A stretch of 43,016 nt of DNA from Rhodanobacter sp. (GTDB taxonomy: Bacteria > Pseudomonadota > Gammaproteobacteria > Xanthomonadales > Rhodanobacteraceae), in the NCBI GenBank assembly GCA_004322005.1, contig SCRF01000073.1, forward strand, positions 1-43,016, written 5' to 3'. Every line of letters starts with the position of its first letter. The first letter of the stretch is position 1. The notes under the pieces are model-generated. The model was given only the letters and a program-made list of their open reading frames with translations, was not told where the DNA came from and did no database searches. A program made the position numbers and the translations under genes. Shown here piece by piece: positions 33,932 through 43,016 of the stretch.

Positions 33932-36900
33932 TTGAATATCGGCAGCATTCTGGATCTGCTCAAGCTGCGGCGCCTGCGCGCATTTCGCCGCCGCCGCGCG
34001 GCGGCGCGCACCCGGCCGGAGCAGGAGCCGGCGCTGCGCGCGGAACTGTTCAGCGCCGACCAGATGGAGCGCCACGGCGAGGTATTGGCCCGCCAGCACC
34101 GCCTGAGAACGCGCCGCAGCAGGAATCTGCTGCTGGCCCGGCTGGACGAGAACGAGTCGGTACTGATCCATACCTGCGAACAGCTGACCGCGTCGACCCG
34201 GCAGCGCAGGCAGATCACCCCGGCCGGCGAGTGGCTGCTGGACAACCTCTACCTGATCGAGGAACAGATCCGCATCGCCCGCCGGCATCTGCCGCAAGGC
34301 TACAGCCGCGAACTGCCGCAACTGGCATCGACGCCCTCGACCGGCCTGCCGCGCGTGTACGACATCGCGCTGGAAATCATTTCGCACGGCGACGGGCGGA
34401 TCGACACGGTCAGCCTCGGCCGCTTCATCAACGCTTACCAGGCCGTCACCCCATTGCAGCTCGGCGAGTTGTGGGCGATCCCGATCATGCTGCGGCTGGC
34501 GCTGATCGAGAACCTGCGCCGGGTGGCCGCCCGGGTGATGGCGGACTGGCGCTGCCGCAGCGAGGCGGGGCGCTGGGCCGACAGCATGACCGCCACCGCC
34601 GAGCGCGATCCGAAGAGCGTGGTGCTGGTGGTCGCCGACATGGCCCGCTCGGACGCGCCGATGACCAGCCCGTTTGTGGCCGAAATGACACGCCGGCTGC
34701 AGGGGCAGGGTCCGGGACTGGCGATGCCGCTGAGCTGGATCGAGCAGCGCCTGTCGGAGTCCGGCCAGAGCATCGAGCATCTGGTGCAACTGGAGGCGCA
34801 GCAACAGGCGGCCAGTCAGGTGACCGTCAGCAACAGCATCGGCAGCCTGCGCGCCCTGTCGGCAATCGACTGGCGCGATTTCGTCGAGCACACCAGCGTC
34901 GTCGAGCAGCACCTGCGCGAAGATCCGGCAGCGATCTACGCGGCGATGGACTTCGCGACCCGCGACCGCTATCGCCACGTGGTGGAGGCGATGGCACGCA
35001 GGCATCGGCTGAGCGAACAGCAGGTGGCCGAGTCCGCGATCGGGCTGTGCCGCGAGCATGCCCGGTCCAGTGCCGCATCGTCGCTGCCGCAGCACGTCGG
35101 TTTCTATCTGATCGACCAGGGCCACCCTGCGCTGGAACGACGGCTGGGCGTGCACCCGGGACCGGGCCGGACCTTGTGGCGACAGTTCAAGAAAACGCCG
35201 CTGCCGTTCTATCTGGGTCTGCTGGCGCTGCTCACGCTGGCGTTCGCGCGCCCGCTGCTGCTCGAAGCCGCGCACGATGGCCTCCCGCTGTGGGCGCTGC
35301 TGGCGCTCGCCGTGCCCGCCACGATTCTCGCCAGCCAGTTGGCGCTGAGCCTGCTCAACTGGCTGGCGACGCTGACGATCGTGCCGCAGCGGCTGCCGCG
35401 CATGGACTATTCGGCCGGCATCCCGGCCCACGCGCGCACGCTGGTGGCGATACCCTGCCTGGTGGACAACGCGCAGGACGCCGAGGAATTGGTGGAAGCC
35501 CTGGAAGTGCGCTTTCTCGGCAATCGCGACCCCAACCTGCATTTCGCGTTGCTCTCCGATTTCACCGATGCCGACAGTGAATCGCTGCCCGGCGATGCGC
35601 CGTTGCTGCAGCTGCTGCAACGGCGCATCAATGCGCTCAACGTGCGCTACGCCAAGGCCGATGCCGAACGCTTTTTCCTGTTCCACCGGCCGCGGCGCTG
35701 GAACGTCACCGAGCGATGCTGGATGGGACACGAGCGCAAACGCGGCAAGCTGGCCGATCTCAACGCGCTGCTGCGCGGCAGGGGCCGCGACCGTTTCGCG
35801 CTGATCGTGGGCGACATCGCCGGCCTGCCTCCGGTGCAGTACGTCATCACACTCGACGCCGACACCCAGCTGCCGCGCGATTCGGCGCGCAAGATCGTCG
35901 GCGCGATCGACCACCCGCTCAATCGCGCGGTGTACGACCCCGAGCAACGCCGCGTGGTGGCGGGCTATGCGATCCTGCAGCCGCGCGTGGGCATCAGCCT
36001 GCCCAGTACTGCCCGCTCGCGCTACGCGCAGCTGTACGGCAGCGATGCGGGTATCGACCCGTATACGCAAATGGTATCGGACGTCTATCAGGACGTGTTC
36101 CGCGAAGGCTCGTTCATCGGCAAGGGCATCTACGACGTCGACGCATTCGAGCGCACGCTGGACGGACGCTTTCCGGAAAACCGCATCCTCAGCCACGATC
36201 TGGTCGAAGGTTGCCACGCCCGGTCGGGGCTGCTCAGCGACGTGCGGTTGTACGAGGAGTATCCGGCCCGCTACAGCGCGGACGTCAAACGCCGCCACCG
36301 CTGGATACGCGGCGACTGGCAGCTGCTGCCATGGCTGCTGCCGTGGGCGCCGACCGCGCACGACGGCTGGCGCCCGAACGCGCTGACCGCACTGTCGCGC
36401 TGGAAGATCCTGGACAACCTGCGCCGCAGCCTGGTGCCGGCATCGTTGCTGACGCTGCTGGTGTGCGGCTGGCTGCTGCTGTCGCCGGTGCTGTCGTGGA
36501 CGCTGGCGGTGCTGGCGATGGTATTGATCCCGCCGCTGCTGGCGGCACTGCTGGATCTGGTGCAGAAACCGCACGAAGTGCAGCTGGATCAGCATCTGCG
36601 CGCCAACCTGCGCGACACCGGCCAGCACCTGGCACGCATGCTGCTGATGCTGGCGTGGTTGCCGCACGAAGTGCTGTACAGCCTCGACGCGATCATGCTC
36701 ACGCTGTGGCGCATGGCGATCAGCGGGCGTCATCTGCTGCAATGGCAAACCTCCAGCGAGGTCGAGCGGCGCAGCAGCAACGCGCCGGGCGCGCTGTGGC
36801 GCCTGCTGTGGATCGGCCCGCTGCTGGCGGCACTGCTCGCCGTGGCCCTGGCACTGCAGCGCCCGTCGGCGCTGCTGCTGGCGGCGCCGCTGCTGCTGCT

Positions 36901-39900
36901 GTGGCTGCTCTCGCCCTGGATCGCGTGGTGGATCAGCAAGCCGCACGTACCGGCCGCGTTTGCACCGAACCCGGCGCAGCAGCGGTTCCTGCGCGTGCTG
37001 GCACGCAAGACCTGGGCCTTCTTCGACACCCACGTCGGCCCCGACGACCACTGGCTGCCGCCGGACAATCTGCAGGAACAACCGGAGCCGGTGATCGCCC
37101 ACCGCACTTCCCCCACCAACATCGGGCTGGCGCTGCTGGCCAATCTGGCCGGCTACGATTTCGGCTTCCTGAGTGCCGGCCGCCTGCTCGAGCGAACCCG
37201 CCAGACGCTCGCCACGATGCAGACGCTGCCGCGCCATCGCGGCCACTTCTACAACTGGTACGACACGCTGACCCTGCAGCCGCTGACACCGCACTACGTC
37301 TCGTCGGTGGACAGCGGCAATCTTGCCGGCCACTTGCTGACCCTGCGGCCAGGCCTGCTGCAGCTGAGCGACGAGCCGGTGTTCCAGCCGCGTGCGCTTG
37401 AGGGCCTGCTCGACACCTTGTGCGTCCTGCAGGACGCGCTCGACGGCGCCGACGCCAGCGCGCTGAGGCCGCTGCAGCAGGAACTGGCCAGCGCCCTGGG
37501 CACGCCGCCGGCCACCACCGGCGCGGCGGTTGCCGTGCTGCAACGGCAACGGGAAAACATCCGCGCGCTGGGGCAGCGGCTGGCCGTCGAACCCGGCAGC
37601 GAGGCGGCGTTCTGGATCGATGCGTTGCGCGACCAGTGCAGCGATCTGCTGGACGATGCGACCCTTTTCAACCTCGATCCCCCGATCGACGACGACGTCG
37701 GCTTCGGTGGCATCCCCACGCTGCGCCAGCTGGCACGGATCGAACCGCTGCGCTGGCCGGCCGAAGCCGGGGCCGACGCGCTGCGCGAGCGGGCGCGCGA
37801 ACGCGAAGCGCTGCTCACGCAACTGGCGCAACAGGCCGGCAGGTTGGCGCTGATGGATTACCGCTTCCTCTACGACCGCACGCGCGACCTGCTGGCGATC
37901 GGCTACAACGCCGACGAGCGCCGGCTCGACGCAAGCTGTTACGACCTGCTTGCATCGGAAGCGCGGCTAACCAGTTTCGTGGCGATCGCCCAGGGCCAGC
38001 TGCCGCAGGACAACTGGTTCGCGCTGGGTCGCCTGCTGACCACCAGCGGCGGCGAACCGGTGCTGCTGTCGTGGACCGGCTCGATGTTCGAATACCTGAT
38101 GCCGCTGCTGGTGATGCCCACCTACCGGCACACCCTGCTCGACCAGAGCTGCCACGCCGCGGTGGCGCGGCAGATCGAATACGGCAACCAGCTGGACCTG
38201 CCCTGGGGCGTGTCCGAATCCGCCTACAACATGCGCGATGCCCACCTCACCTACCAATACCGGGCGTTCGGGGTGCCCGGGCTCGGTCTCAAGCGCGGGC
38301 TCGGCGAGGACGTGGTGGTCGCCCCGTATGCCAGCGCCCTGGCCCTGATGGTCGCGCCGGCGGCCGCCTGCAGGAATCTGCAGCGGCTGGCCGAGGCCGG
38401 CATGCAGGGCCGCTTCGGGCTGTACGAGGCGATCGACTACACGCCGGTCCGATTGCCGCTGGGGCAACGCCGCGCCGTGGTGCATTCGTTCATGGCGCAT
38501 CACCAGGGCATGAGCCTGCTGGCGCTGGATTACGCGCTGCAGAATCAACCGATGCAGCGGCGTTTCGAGTCCGACCCGCAGTTCCGCGCCACCAGCCTGC
38601 TGCTGCAGGAACGCATTCCGCGGACCGCGGCGGAATACCTGCACGCCGCCGGTTTCCCCGAGCCGGGCGAGCATCTGCCGGTGGTCGAACCCCGGCTGCG
38701 CGTCTTCACCGATCCGGATCGGCCGCGGCCGGCCGTGCAGCTGCTCTCGAACGGCCGCTACCACGTCATGGTGAGCAGCGCCGGCGGCGGCTACAGCCGC
38801 TGCCGCGAGCTGGCGGTGACGCGCTGGCGCGAGGACATCACGCGCGACCACTGGGGCATGTTCTGCTACCTGCGCGACGTCGCCAGCGGCGAGTACTGGT
38901 CCACCACGTATCAGCCGACGTTGAAGAAAACCGAACTGTTCGAGGCGATCTTCTCCGAGGCCCGCGCCGAGTTCCGCGTGCGCGAGCGCGAGTTCGACGC
39001 CCACACCGAAATCGTGGTGTCGCCGGAAGACAACATCGAACTGCGCCGTACCCGCATCACCAATCGCAGCCGCACGCGGCGCACGATCGAGCTGACCAGC
39101 TATGCCGAAGTGGTGCTGGCGCCGGCACTGGCCGATGCGCTGCATCCGGCCTTCAGCAAACTGTTCGTGCAGACCGAACTGGTGCCGGCGCTGCAGGCGA
39201 TCCTATGCAGCCGGCGGCCACGCGCGCACGACGAAGCGGTGCCGTGGATGTGCCATCTGCTGGCGGTGCACAGCGCCGACATCGACGAGATCTCCTACGA
39301 GACCGACCGCGCCCGCTTCATCGGCCGCGGCCGCGACCTGGCGCAGCCGCAGGTGCTGGACCTGGAGCAGACACGGCTCTCCGACAGCGCCGGCTCGGTG
39401 CTCGACCCGATCGTGGCGATCCGTTGCCGGATCATGCTGGAGCCGGAGCAGTCGGCCACGGTCGATCTGGTCACCGGCCTGGGCGAAAGCCGTGCCGAAT
39501 GCCTGCAGCTGATCAACAAATACCGCGACCGCCTGCTCGCCGACCGCGTGTTCGACATGGCCTGGACGCACAGCCAGGTGCTGCTGCGCCAGCTCAACGC
39601 CACGCTGGCCGACGCCCAGCTGTACGAGCACATGGCCACCTCGATCATCTACCCCAACGCGAGCCTGCGCGCCAAGCCCGGCATCCTGCTGGGCAACCGG
39701 CGCGGCCAGTCCGGGCTGTGGGGGCAGTCGATCTCCGGCGACCTGCCGATCGTGCTGCTGCAGATCGCCGAACAGTCGCGGATCGAACTGGTGCGCCAAC
39801 TGGTGCAGGCCCACGCGTACTGGCGCCAGAAAGGGCTGGCGGTGGATCTGCTGATCTGGAACGAAGACCGCTTCGGCTACCGGCAGGAGCTGCAGGATCA

Positions 39901-42583
39901 GATCATGGGGCTGATCGCCTCCGGCAGCGAAGCGAGTCTGCTCGACCGCCCCGGCGGCATCTTCGTGCGCCCGGCGCAGCAGCTGTCCAGCGAGGATCGG
40001 ATCGTGGTGCAGGCGAGCGCGCGGATCATCGTGTCCGGCAGCCGCGGCAGCCTGGCCGAGCAGATCGGCCAGCGCCGACCGGAAACGCATGCGCCGCGCT
40101 TCGAGCCGAGCCGCGCACGGCGCCTGACGCCGCCTGCCAGCGTGTCCACGGCCGAGGCGCCGACCGCGCCGCCGGACACACTGCAGCTGAGCAATCCGCA
40201 CGGCGGCTTCAGTGCGGATGGCCGCGAATACGTGATCACCCTGGCCGCCGGGCAGACCACACCGGCACCATGGGCGAACGTGCTGGCCAATCCGCATTTC
40301 GGCACGGTGATCTCCGAAAGCGGCAGCGCCTACACCTGGGGCGAGAATGCGCACGAGTTCCGCCTGACCCCGTGGTACAACGACCCGGTCGGCGACGCCG
40401 GCGGCGAGGCGCTGTATCTGCGCGACGAGGAGACCGGCCAGGTCTGGTCGCCGACGCCGCTGCCCAGCCGCGGCAGCGGCAGCTACGTGACCCGCCACGG
40501 CTTCGGCTACAGCGTGTTCGAGCATCGCGAGGACGGCATTCATTCCGAGCTGTGGGTGTACGTGGCGCTGGACGCGTCGGTGAAATTCTCGGTACTGAAG
40601 TTGCGCAACACGTCGGGTCAGCCGCGCCGGCTGTCGGTCACCGGCTACGTCGAGTGGCTGCTCGGCGACCTGCGCGAAAAAACCGCGATGCACGTGGTGA
40701 CCGAGTCCGACCCGGCCAGCGGCGCGCTGTTCGCCCGCAATGCCTACAACACCGAGTTTCCGGACCGCGTGGCGTTCTTCGACGTGGCCGATCGCGGCAA
40801 CAGCATCGACGGCGACCGCAGCGAGTTCCTTGGCCGCAACGGCAGCACCCGCGCGCCGGCGGCCTTGGAGCGGACGCATCTGTCGGGCCGACTCGGCGCG
40901 GCGCTGGATCCCTGCGCGGCGCTGCAGGTGAACGTGGAGCTGGCCGACGGCGGCGAGCGCGAGGTGATCTTCCGGCTGGGCCTGGGCCGCGACGACACCG
41001 ACGCCAGCGCGCTGGTACGCCGTTTCCGCGGCAGCGGTGCGGCAGCCGACGCGCTGGCCGGGGTGCGTGCGTACTGGGAGCGCACCCTGGGCACGATCCA
41101 GGTCGCCACGCCGGAGCCGGCAATCAATGTGCTGACCAACGGCTGGCTGCTGTACCAGACCATCGCCTGCCGCTTCTGGGCGCGCAGCGGCTACTACCAG
41201 TCCGGCGGTGCCTTCGGCTTTCGCGATCAGCTGCAGGATTCGATGGCGCTGCTGCACGCCGCACCCGAGCTCGCACGCCAGCAACTGCTGCTGTGCGCGG
41301 CGCACCAGTTCCTCGAGGGCGACGTACAGCACTGGTGGCACCCGCCGCTGAATCGCGGTGTGCGCACGCAATGTTCCGACGACTACCTGTGGCTGCCGCT
41401 GGCCGCCAGCCGCTACGTGCTCGCCACCGCCGACACCGGCGTGCTGGATGAACCGGTCGGCTACCTCGAAGGTCGCCAGCTGCGTGAGGGCGAGGAATCC
41501 TATTACGACCTGCCGCAGCACTCGCGCCTGGGCGAAACGCTGTATCGGCATTGCGTGCGGGCGATCGAACACAGCCTGCCGCGCGGCGCGCACGGGCTGC
41601 CGCTGATCGGCAGCGGGGACTGGAACGACGGCATGAACAAAGTCGGCGAAGCCGGCCGCGGCGAAAGCGTGTGGCTGGGTTTCTTCTCCTGCCAGGTATT
41701 GACGCGCTTCGCCGAAGTGGCCCGCCTGCACCACGACAATGGCTTCGCGCAACGCTGCATCGACGAGGTCGGCAAGCTGCGCGCGGCGCTGGAACAGCAC
41801 GGCTGGGATGGCGCCTGGTACTGCCGCGCGTATTTCGACGACGGCACGCCGCTGGGCTCGGCCGGCAACGACGAATGCCGCATCGACTCGATCGCGCAGA
41901 GCTGGTCGGTACTGTCCGGCATGGGCTCGCCCGAGCGCCAGCGCCAGGCGATGGCCTCGCTCGACCAGCACCTGGTCCGCCGCGACGCCGGCCTGGTGCA
42001 ACTGCTCGAACCGCCGTTCGACCGGGGCGCACTGGATCCCGGCTACATCAAGGGCTACGTGCCCGGCGTGCGCGAGAACGGCGGCCAGTACACCCACGCC
42101 GCGATCTGGGCCGCGATGGCGTTCGCCGAACTGGGCGACAGCGCGCGCGCATGGGAACTGCTGCGCATGATCAACCCGGTCGACCACGGCAGCGACGCGA
42201 CGAAAATCGAGATCTACAAGGTCGAACCCTACGTGGTCAGCGCCGATGTCTACGCCGTCGAGCCGCACGTCGGCCGCGGCGGCTGGAGCTGGTACACCGG
42301 CTCCGCCGGCTGGATGTACCGGTTGATCGTCGAGTCCCTGCTCGGCCTGCGACTGGAAGCCGGACACCTGCGCTTCGCCCCGGTGCTGCCGGCCGAGTGG
42401 GAAGGCTTCACGCTGAGCTACCGCCATCGCGACACGTGGTATCGGATCGCGTTGCGCCAGAGTGCCGCGGGCACCGCCGGCGGCGTGCGGCTCGATGGCG
42501 TGGCGCAGGCGGATGGCCGCATCGCGCTGCTCGACGACAAGGCGGAGCACCGCGTGGAGATCGATCATCCGCGGGCGGAGTGA
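33932..42583 (+). CDS. ndvB: Cyclic beta-1,2-glucan synthase
   Basis: This giant membrane enzyme (2,883 residues, the usual size for the family) makes cyclic beta-1,2-glucan for the periplasm from UDP-glucose. A helical N-terminal region is followed by membrane segments near 420-480, and then the GT84 domain (TLDADTQLPRD near 640, RHRWIRGDWQ near 790). More membrane segments lie near 830-1000. A cyclisation-type glycosidase domain (about 1050-1550: TSPTNIGLALL, HFYNWYDT, SFMAHHQGMS) follows, and then two carbohydrate-binding/GH94 phosphorylase-like parts, the last with GSGDWNDGMN near 2563. The start is TTG at 33932, preceded by GGAAGG at 6 bases; no better start exists nearby. No frameshift is seen. 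In rhizobia and Xanthomonas such glucans act in osmoadaptation and host interaction. Confidence 0.95.
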   Translation: MNIGSILDLLKLRRLRAFRRRRAAARTRPEQEPALRAELFSADQMERHGEVLARQHRLRTRRSRNLLLARLDENESVLIHTCEQLTASTRQRRQITPAGEWLLDNLYLIEEQIRIARRHLPQGYSRELPQLASTPSTGLPRVYDIALEIISHGDGRIDTVSLGRFINAYQAVTPLQLGELWAIPIMLRLALIENLRRVAARVMADWRCRSEAGRWADSMTATAERDPKSVVLVVADMARSDAPMTSPFVAEMTRRLQGQGPGLAMPLSWIEQRLSESGQSIEHLVQLEAQQQAASQVTVSNSIGSLRALSAIDWRDFVEHTSVVEQHLREDPAAIYAAMDFATRDRYRHVVEAMARRHRLSEQQVAESAIGLCREHARSSAASSLPQHVGFYLIDQGHPALERRLGVHPGPGRTLWRQFKKTPLPFYLGLLALLTLAFARPLLLEAAHDGLPLWALLALAVPATILASQLALSLLNWLATLTIVPQRLPRMDYSAGIPAHARTLVAIPCLVDNAQDAEELVEALEVRFLGNRDPNLHFALLSDFTDADSESLPGDAPLLQLLQRRINALNVRYAKADAERFFLFHRPRRWNVTERCWMGHERKRGKLADLNALLRGRGRDRFALIVGDIAGLPPVQYVITLDADTQLPRDSARKIVGAIDHPLNRAVYDPEQRRVVAGYAILQPRVGISLPSTARSRYAQLYGSDAGIDPYTQMVSDVYQDVFREGSFIGKGIYDVDAFERTLDGRFPENRILSHDLVEGCHARSGLLSDVRLYEEYPARYSADVKRRHRWIRGDWQLLPWLLPWAPTAHDGWRPNALTALSRWKILDNLRRSLVPASLLTLLVCGWLLLSPVLSWTLAVLAMVLIPPLLAALLDLVQKPHEVQLDQHLRANLRDTGQHLARMLLMLAWLPHEVLYSLDAIMLTLWRMAISGRHLLQWQTSSEVERRSSNAPGALWRLLWIGPLLAALLAVALALQRPSALLLAAPLLLLWLLSPWIAWWISKPHVPAAFAPNPAQQRFLRVLARKTWAFFDTHVGPDDHWLPPDNLQEQPEPVIAHRTSPTNIGLALLANLAGYDFGFLSAGRLLERTRQTLATMQTLPRHRGHFYNWYDTLTLQPLTPHYVSSVDSGNLAGHLLTLRPGLLQLSDEPVFQPRALEGLLDTLCVLQDALDGADASALRPLQQELASALGTPPATTGAAVAVLQRQRENIRALGQRLAVEPGSEAAFWIDALRDQCSDLLDDATLFNLDPPIDDDVGFGGIPTLRQLARIEPLRWPAEAGADALRERAREREALLTQLAQQAGRLALMDYRFLYDRTRDLLAIGYNADERRLDASCYDLLASEARLTSFVAIAQGQLPQDNWFALGRLLTTSGGEPVLLSWTGSMFEYLMPLLVMPTYRHTLLDQSCHAAVARQIEYGNQLDLPWGVSESAYNMRDAHLTYQYRAFGVPGLGLKRGLGEDVVVAPYASALALMVAPAAACRNLQRLAEAGMQGRFGLYEAIDYTPVRLPLGQRRAVVHSFMAHHQGMSLLALDYALQNQPMQRRFESDPQFRATSLLLQERIPRTAAEYLHAAGFPEPGEHLPVVEPRLRVFTDPDRPRPAVQLLSNGRYHVMVSSAGGGYSRCRELAVTRWREDITRDHWGMFCYLRDVASGEYWSTTYQPTLKKTELFEAIFSEARAEFRVREREFDAHTEIVVSPEDNIELRRTRITNRSRTRRTIELTSYAEVVLAPALADALHPAFSKLFVQTELVPALQAILCSRRPRAHDEAVPWMCHLLAVHSADIDEISYETDRARFIGRGRDLAQPQVLDLEQTRLSDSAGSVLDPIVAIRCRIMLEPEQSATVDLVTGLGESRAECLQLINKYRDRLLADRVFDMAWTHSQVLLRQLNATLADAQLYEHMATSIIYPNASLRAKPGILLGNRRGQSGLWGQSISGDLPIVLLQIAEQSRIELVRQLVQAHAYWRQKGLAVDLLIWNEDRFGYRQELQDQIMGLIASGSEASLLDRPGGIFVRPAQQLSSEDRIVVQASARIIVSGSRGSLAEQIGQRRPETHAPRFEPSRARRLTPPASVSTAEAPTAPPDTLQLSNPHGGFSADGREYVITLAAGQTTPAPWANVLANPHFGTVISESGSAYTWGENAHEFRLTPWYNDPVGDAGGEALYLRDEETGQVWSPTPLPSRGSGSYVTRHGFGYSVFEHREDGIHSELWVYVALDASVKFSVLKLRNTSGQPRRLSVTGYVEWLLGDLREKTAMHVVTESDPASGALFARNAYNTEFPDRVAFFDVADRGNSIDGDRSEFLGRNGSTRAPAALERTHLSGRLGAALDPCAALQVNVELADGGEREVIFRLGLGRDDTDASALVRRFRGSGAAADALAGVRAYWERTLGTIQVATPEPAINVLTNGWLLYQTIACRFWARSGYYQSGGAFGFRDQLQDSMALLHAAPELARQQLLLCAAHQFLEGDVQHWWHPPLNRGVRTQCSDDYLWLPLAASRYVLATADTGVLDEPVGYLEGRQLREGEESYYDLPQHSRLGETLYRHCVRAIEHSLPRGAHGLPLIGSGDWNDGMNKVGEAGRGESVWLGFFSCQVLTRFAEVARLHHDNGFAQRCIDEVGKLRAALEQHGWDGAWYCRAYFDDGTPLGSAGNDECRIDSIAQSWSVLSGMGSPERQRQAMASLDQHLVRRDAGLVQLLEPPFDRGALDPGYIKGYVPGVRENGGQYTHAAIWAAMAFAELGDSARAWELLRMINPVDHGSDATKIEIYKVEPYVVSADVYAVEPHVGRGGWSWYTGSAGWMYRLIVESLLGLRLEAGHLRFAPVLPAEWEGFTLSYRHRDTWYRIALRQSAAGTAGGVRLDGVAQADGRIALLDDKAEHRVEIDHPRAE

Positions 42584-42968
42584 CTGGCGGGATGACCTCA
42601 GATCTGCAGCGGACAGCCTGTCGGCCCTTGTGCCGGTCCCATATCATCTACGTGCGCTTCATCGGCACGCACAGGCAATCCGACACGACCCAATCTTCAA
42701 GTTCAGCTTGCTTGAGGATGGATGCTATCGAGCGTGCCTGGCGGAATGTCGACACTGGGCTCGTCTTGCCACCCATCCCCAACCCTGCATCGCCACCAGC
42801 GCTGACACTCGACTGCCTTCAAGATGCTCGCGACGGTCGATCGTGCCAATTGCATGCGTTTGTTCGAATAACACCGATTTGGAGCAACCGTGTTGCGATG
42901 GCTCTTGTCCGAACGCCGGCAAAGGGCTTCGCGCGCAAACTCACCCTACGGGACGGGCCTGCCTGTCC
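42584..42968. other. Intergenic region after ndvB with no recognised gene
   Basis: These 385 bases carry no convincing coding sequence, RNA gene or strong terminator. The open frames here have no recognisable motif and overlap each other on both strands. CGTGC-N8-GCACG (42651-42668) is a weak inverted repeat. Confidence 0.5.
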
Positions 42969-42992
42969 GTAGGAGCGCACCCTGTGCGCGAA
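42969..42992 (+). repeat. REP arm, GCACCCTGTGCGC class, copy 3 (possibly truncated by the window end)
   Basis: This 24-base arm is identical to the left arm at 19012-19035 (GTAGGAGCGCACCCTGTGCG, then CGAA). The following GAATGCTCTTT also resembles the inner part of that element. The inverted partner would lie beyond the window. A single REP or half of a REPIN is possible. Confidence 0.8.
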
Positions 42993-43016
42993 TGCTCTTT
43001 GTAGCGGCCGTGACAA

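Noticed and set aside
33860..37831. Very long open frame (about 1,320 codons) on the minus strand opposite ndvB
   Set aside because: It is a shadow of GC-rich codon usage. The composition is Arg/Gln/His/Ala-rich with no recognisable domains, while the plus frame is a clear NdvB.
39203..42568. Second long minus-strand open frame (about 1,120 codons) opposite the ndvB C-terminal half
   Set aside because: Same reason: antisense shadow, low-complexity composition, no motifs.
42584..43004. Open frames after ndvB on both strands
   Set aside because: Overlapping, without ribosome binding sites or recognisable motifs; left as intergenic.
1..43016. CRISPR arrays, tRNA genes, phage or insertion-sequence genes
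   Set aside because: No regularly spaced direct repeats, cloverleaf sequences or transposase/integrase motifs were seen by eye; a covariance or profile search was not possible.

Overview
The window is GC-rich and densely coded, and it reads as chromosomal backbone DNA of a gammaproteobacterium. The first ~116 bases are the 5' end of a 16S rRNA gene on the minus strand, and its variable segment resembles the Rhodanobacter/Dyella/Frateuria group (Rhodanobacteraceae, Xanthomonadales). Gene order supports this. coaBC-dut-algC, radC, crc/xth-pyrE, argS-SPOR and tyrS-M23 peptidase-anmK are all neighbourhoods also known from Pseudomonas and xanthomonads. The taxon is an inference. No phage, insertion sequence, CRISPR array or classical defence island was seen. 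Mobile-type DNA is limited to REP/REPIN palindromes.

Layout. 1-540: 16S 5' end with its promoter and boxA leader. 540-1751: tyrS. 1935-4542: M23 peptidoglycan peptidase and anmK. 4488-4799: small ribbon-helix-helix protein overlapping the anmK 3' end. 4955-7031: ampG and a Crc/exonuclease III protein (minus, overlapping). 7253-9183: acetyltransferase, pyrE and a DUF4124-type secreted protein. 9228-9304: REPIN. 9373-13432: algC with a membrane-anchored N-terminal half, dut and coaBC (minus). 13529-14200: radC. 14201-14744: an unusual intergenic locus with an orphan terminator, two consensus DnaA boxes, palindromes and an AT-rich tract. 14745-18083: argS, a SPOR protein and ydfG. 18093-19090: a bdhA-type dehydrogenase bracketed by two REPINs. 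19099-22169: divergent speA/speE for polyamine synthesis. 22238-27398: small membrane protein, secreted protein, orphan ParA, sixA, yceI and a phospholipase D-type lipoprotein. 27502-29368: thiolase and a short TonB-like protein (minus). 29557-33267: an unrecognised protein and a PAS-GGDEF-EAL protein. 33293-33745: acetyltransferase. 33932-42583: a 2,883-residue cyclic beta-1,2-glucan synthase (ndvB). The window ends in a REP half-element.

Themes. Cell-wall turnover and recycling (M23 peptidase, AnmK, AmpG, SPOR protein) cluster at the left. Sugar-nucleotide and glucan metabolism (AlgC, NdvB) and a c-di-GMP enzyme sit in the middle and right. The radC-argS gap is the densest unexplained structure: a probable minus-strand small RNA whose putative -10 overlaps a consensus DnaA box. 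I found no clear new multi-gene system. That gap, the sensor-like half of AlgC, the catalytically intact Crc homologue and the yceI read-through tail are the best leads.
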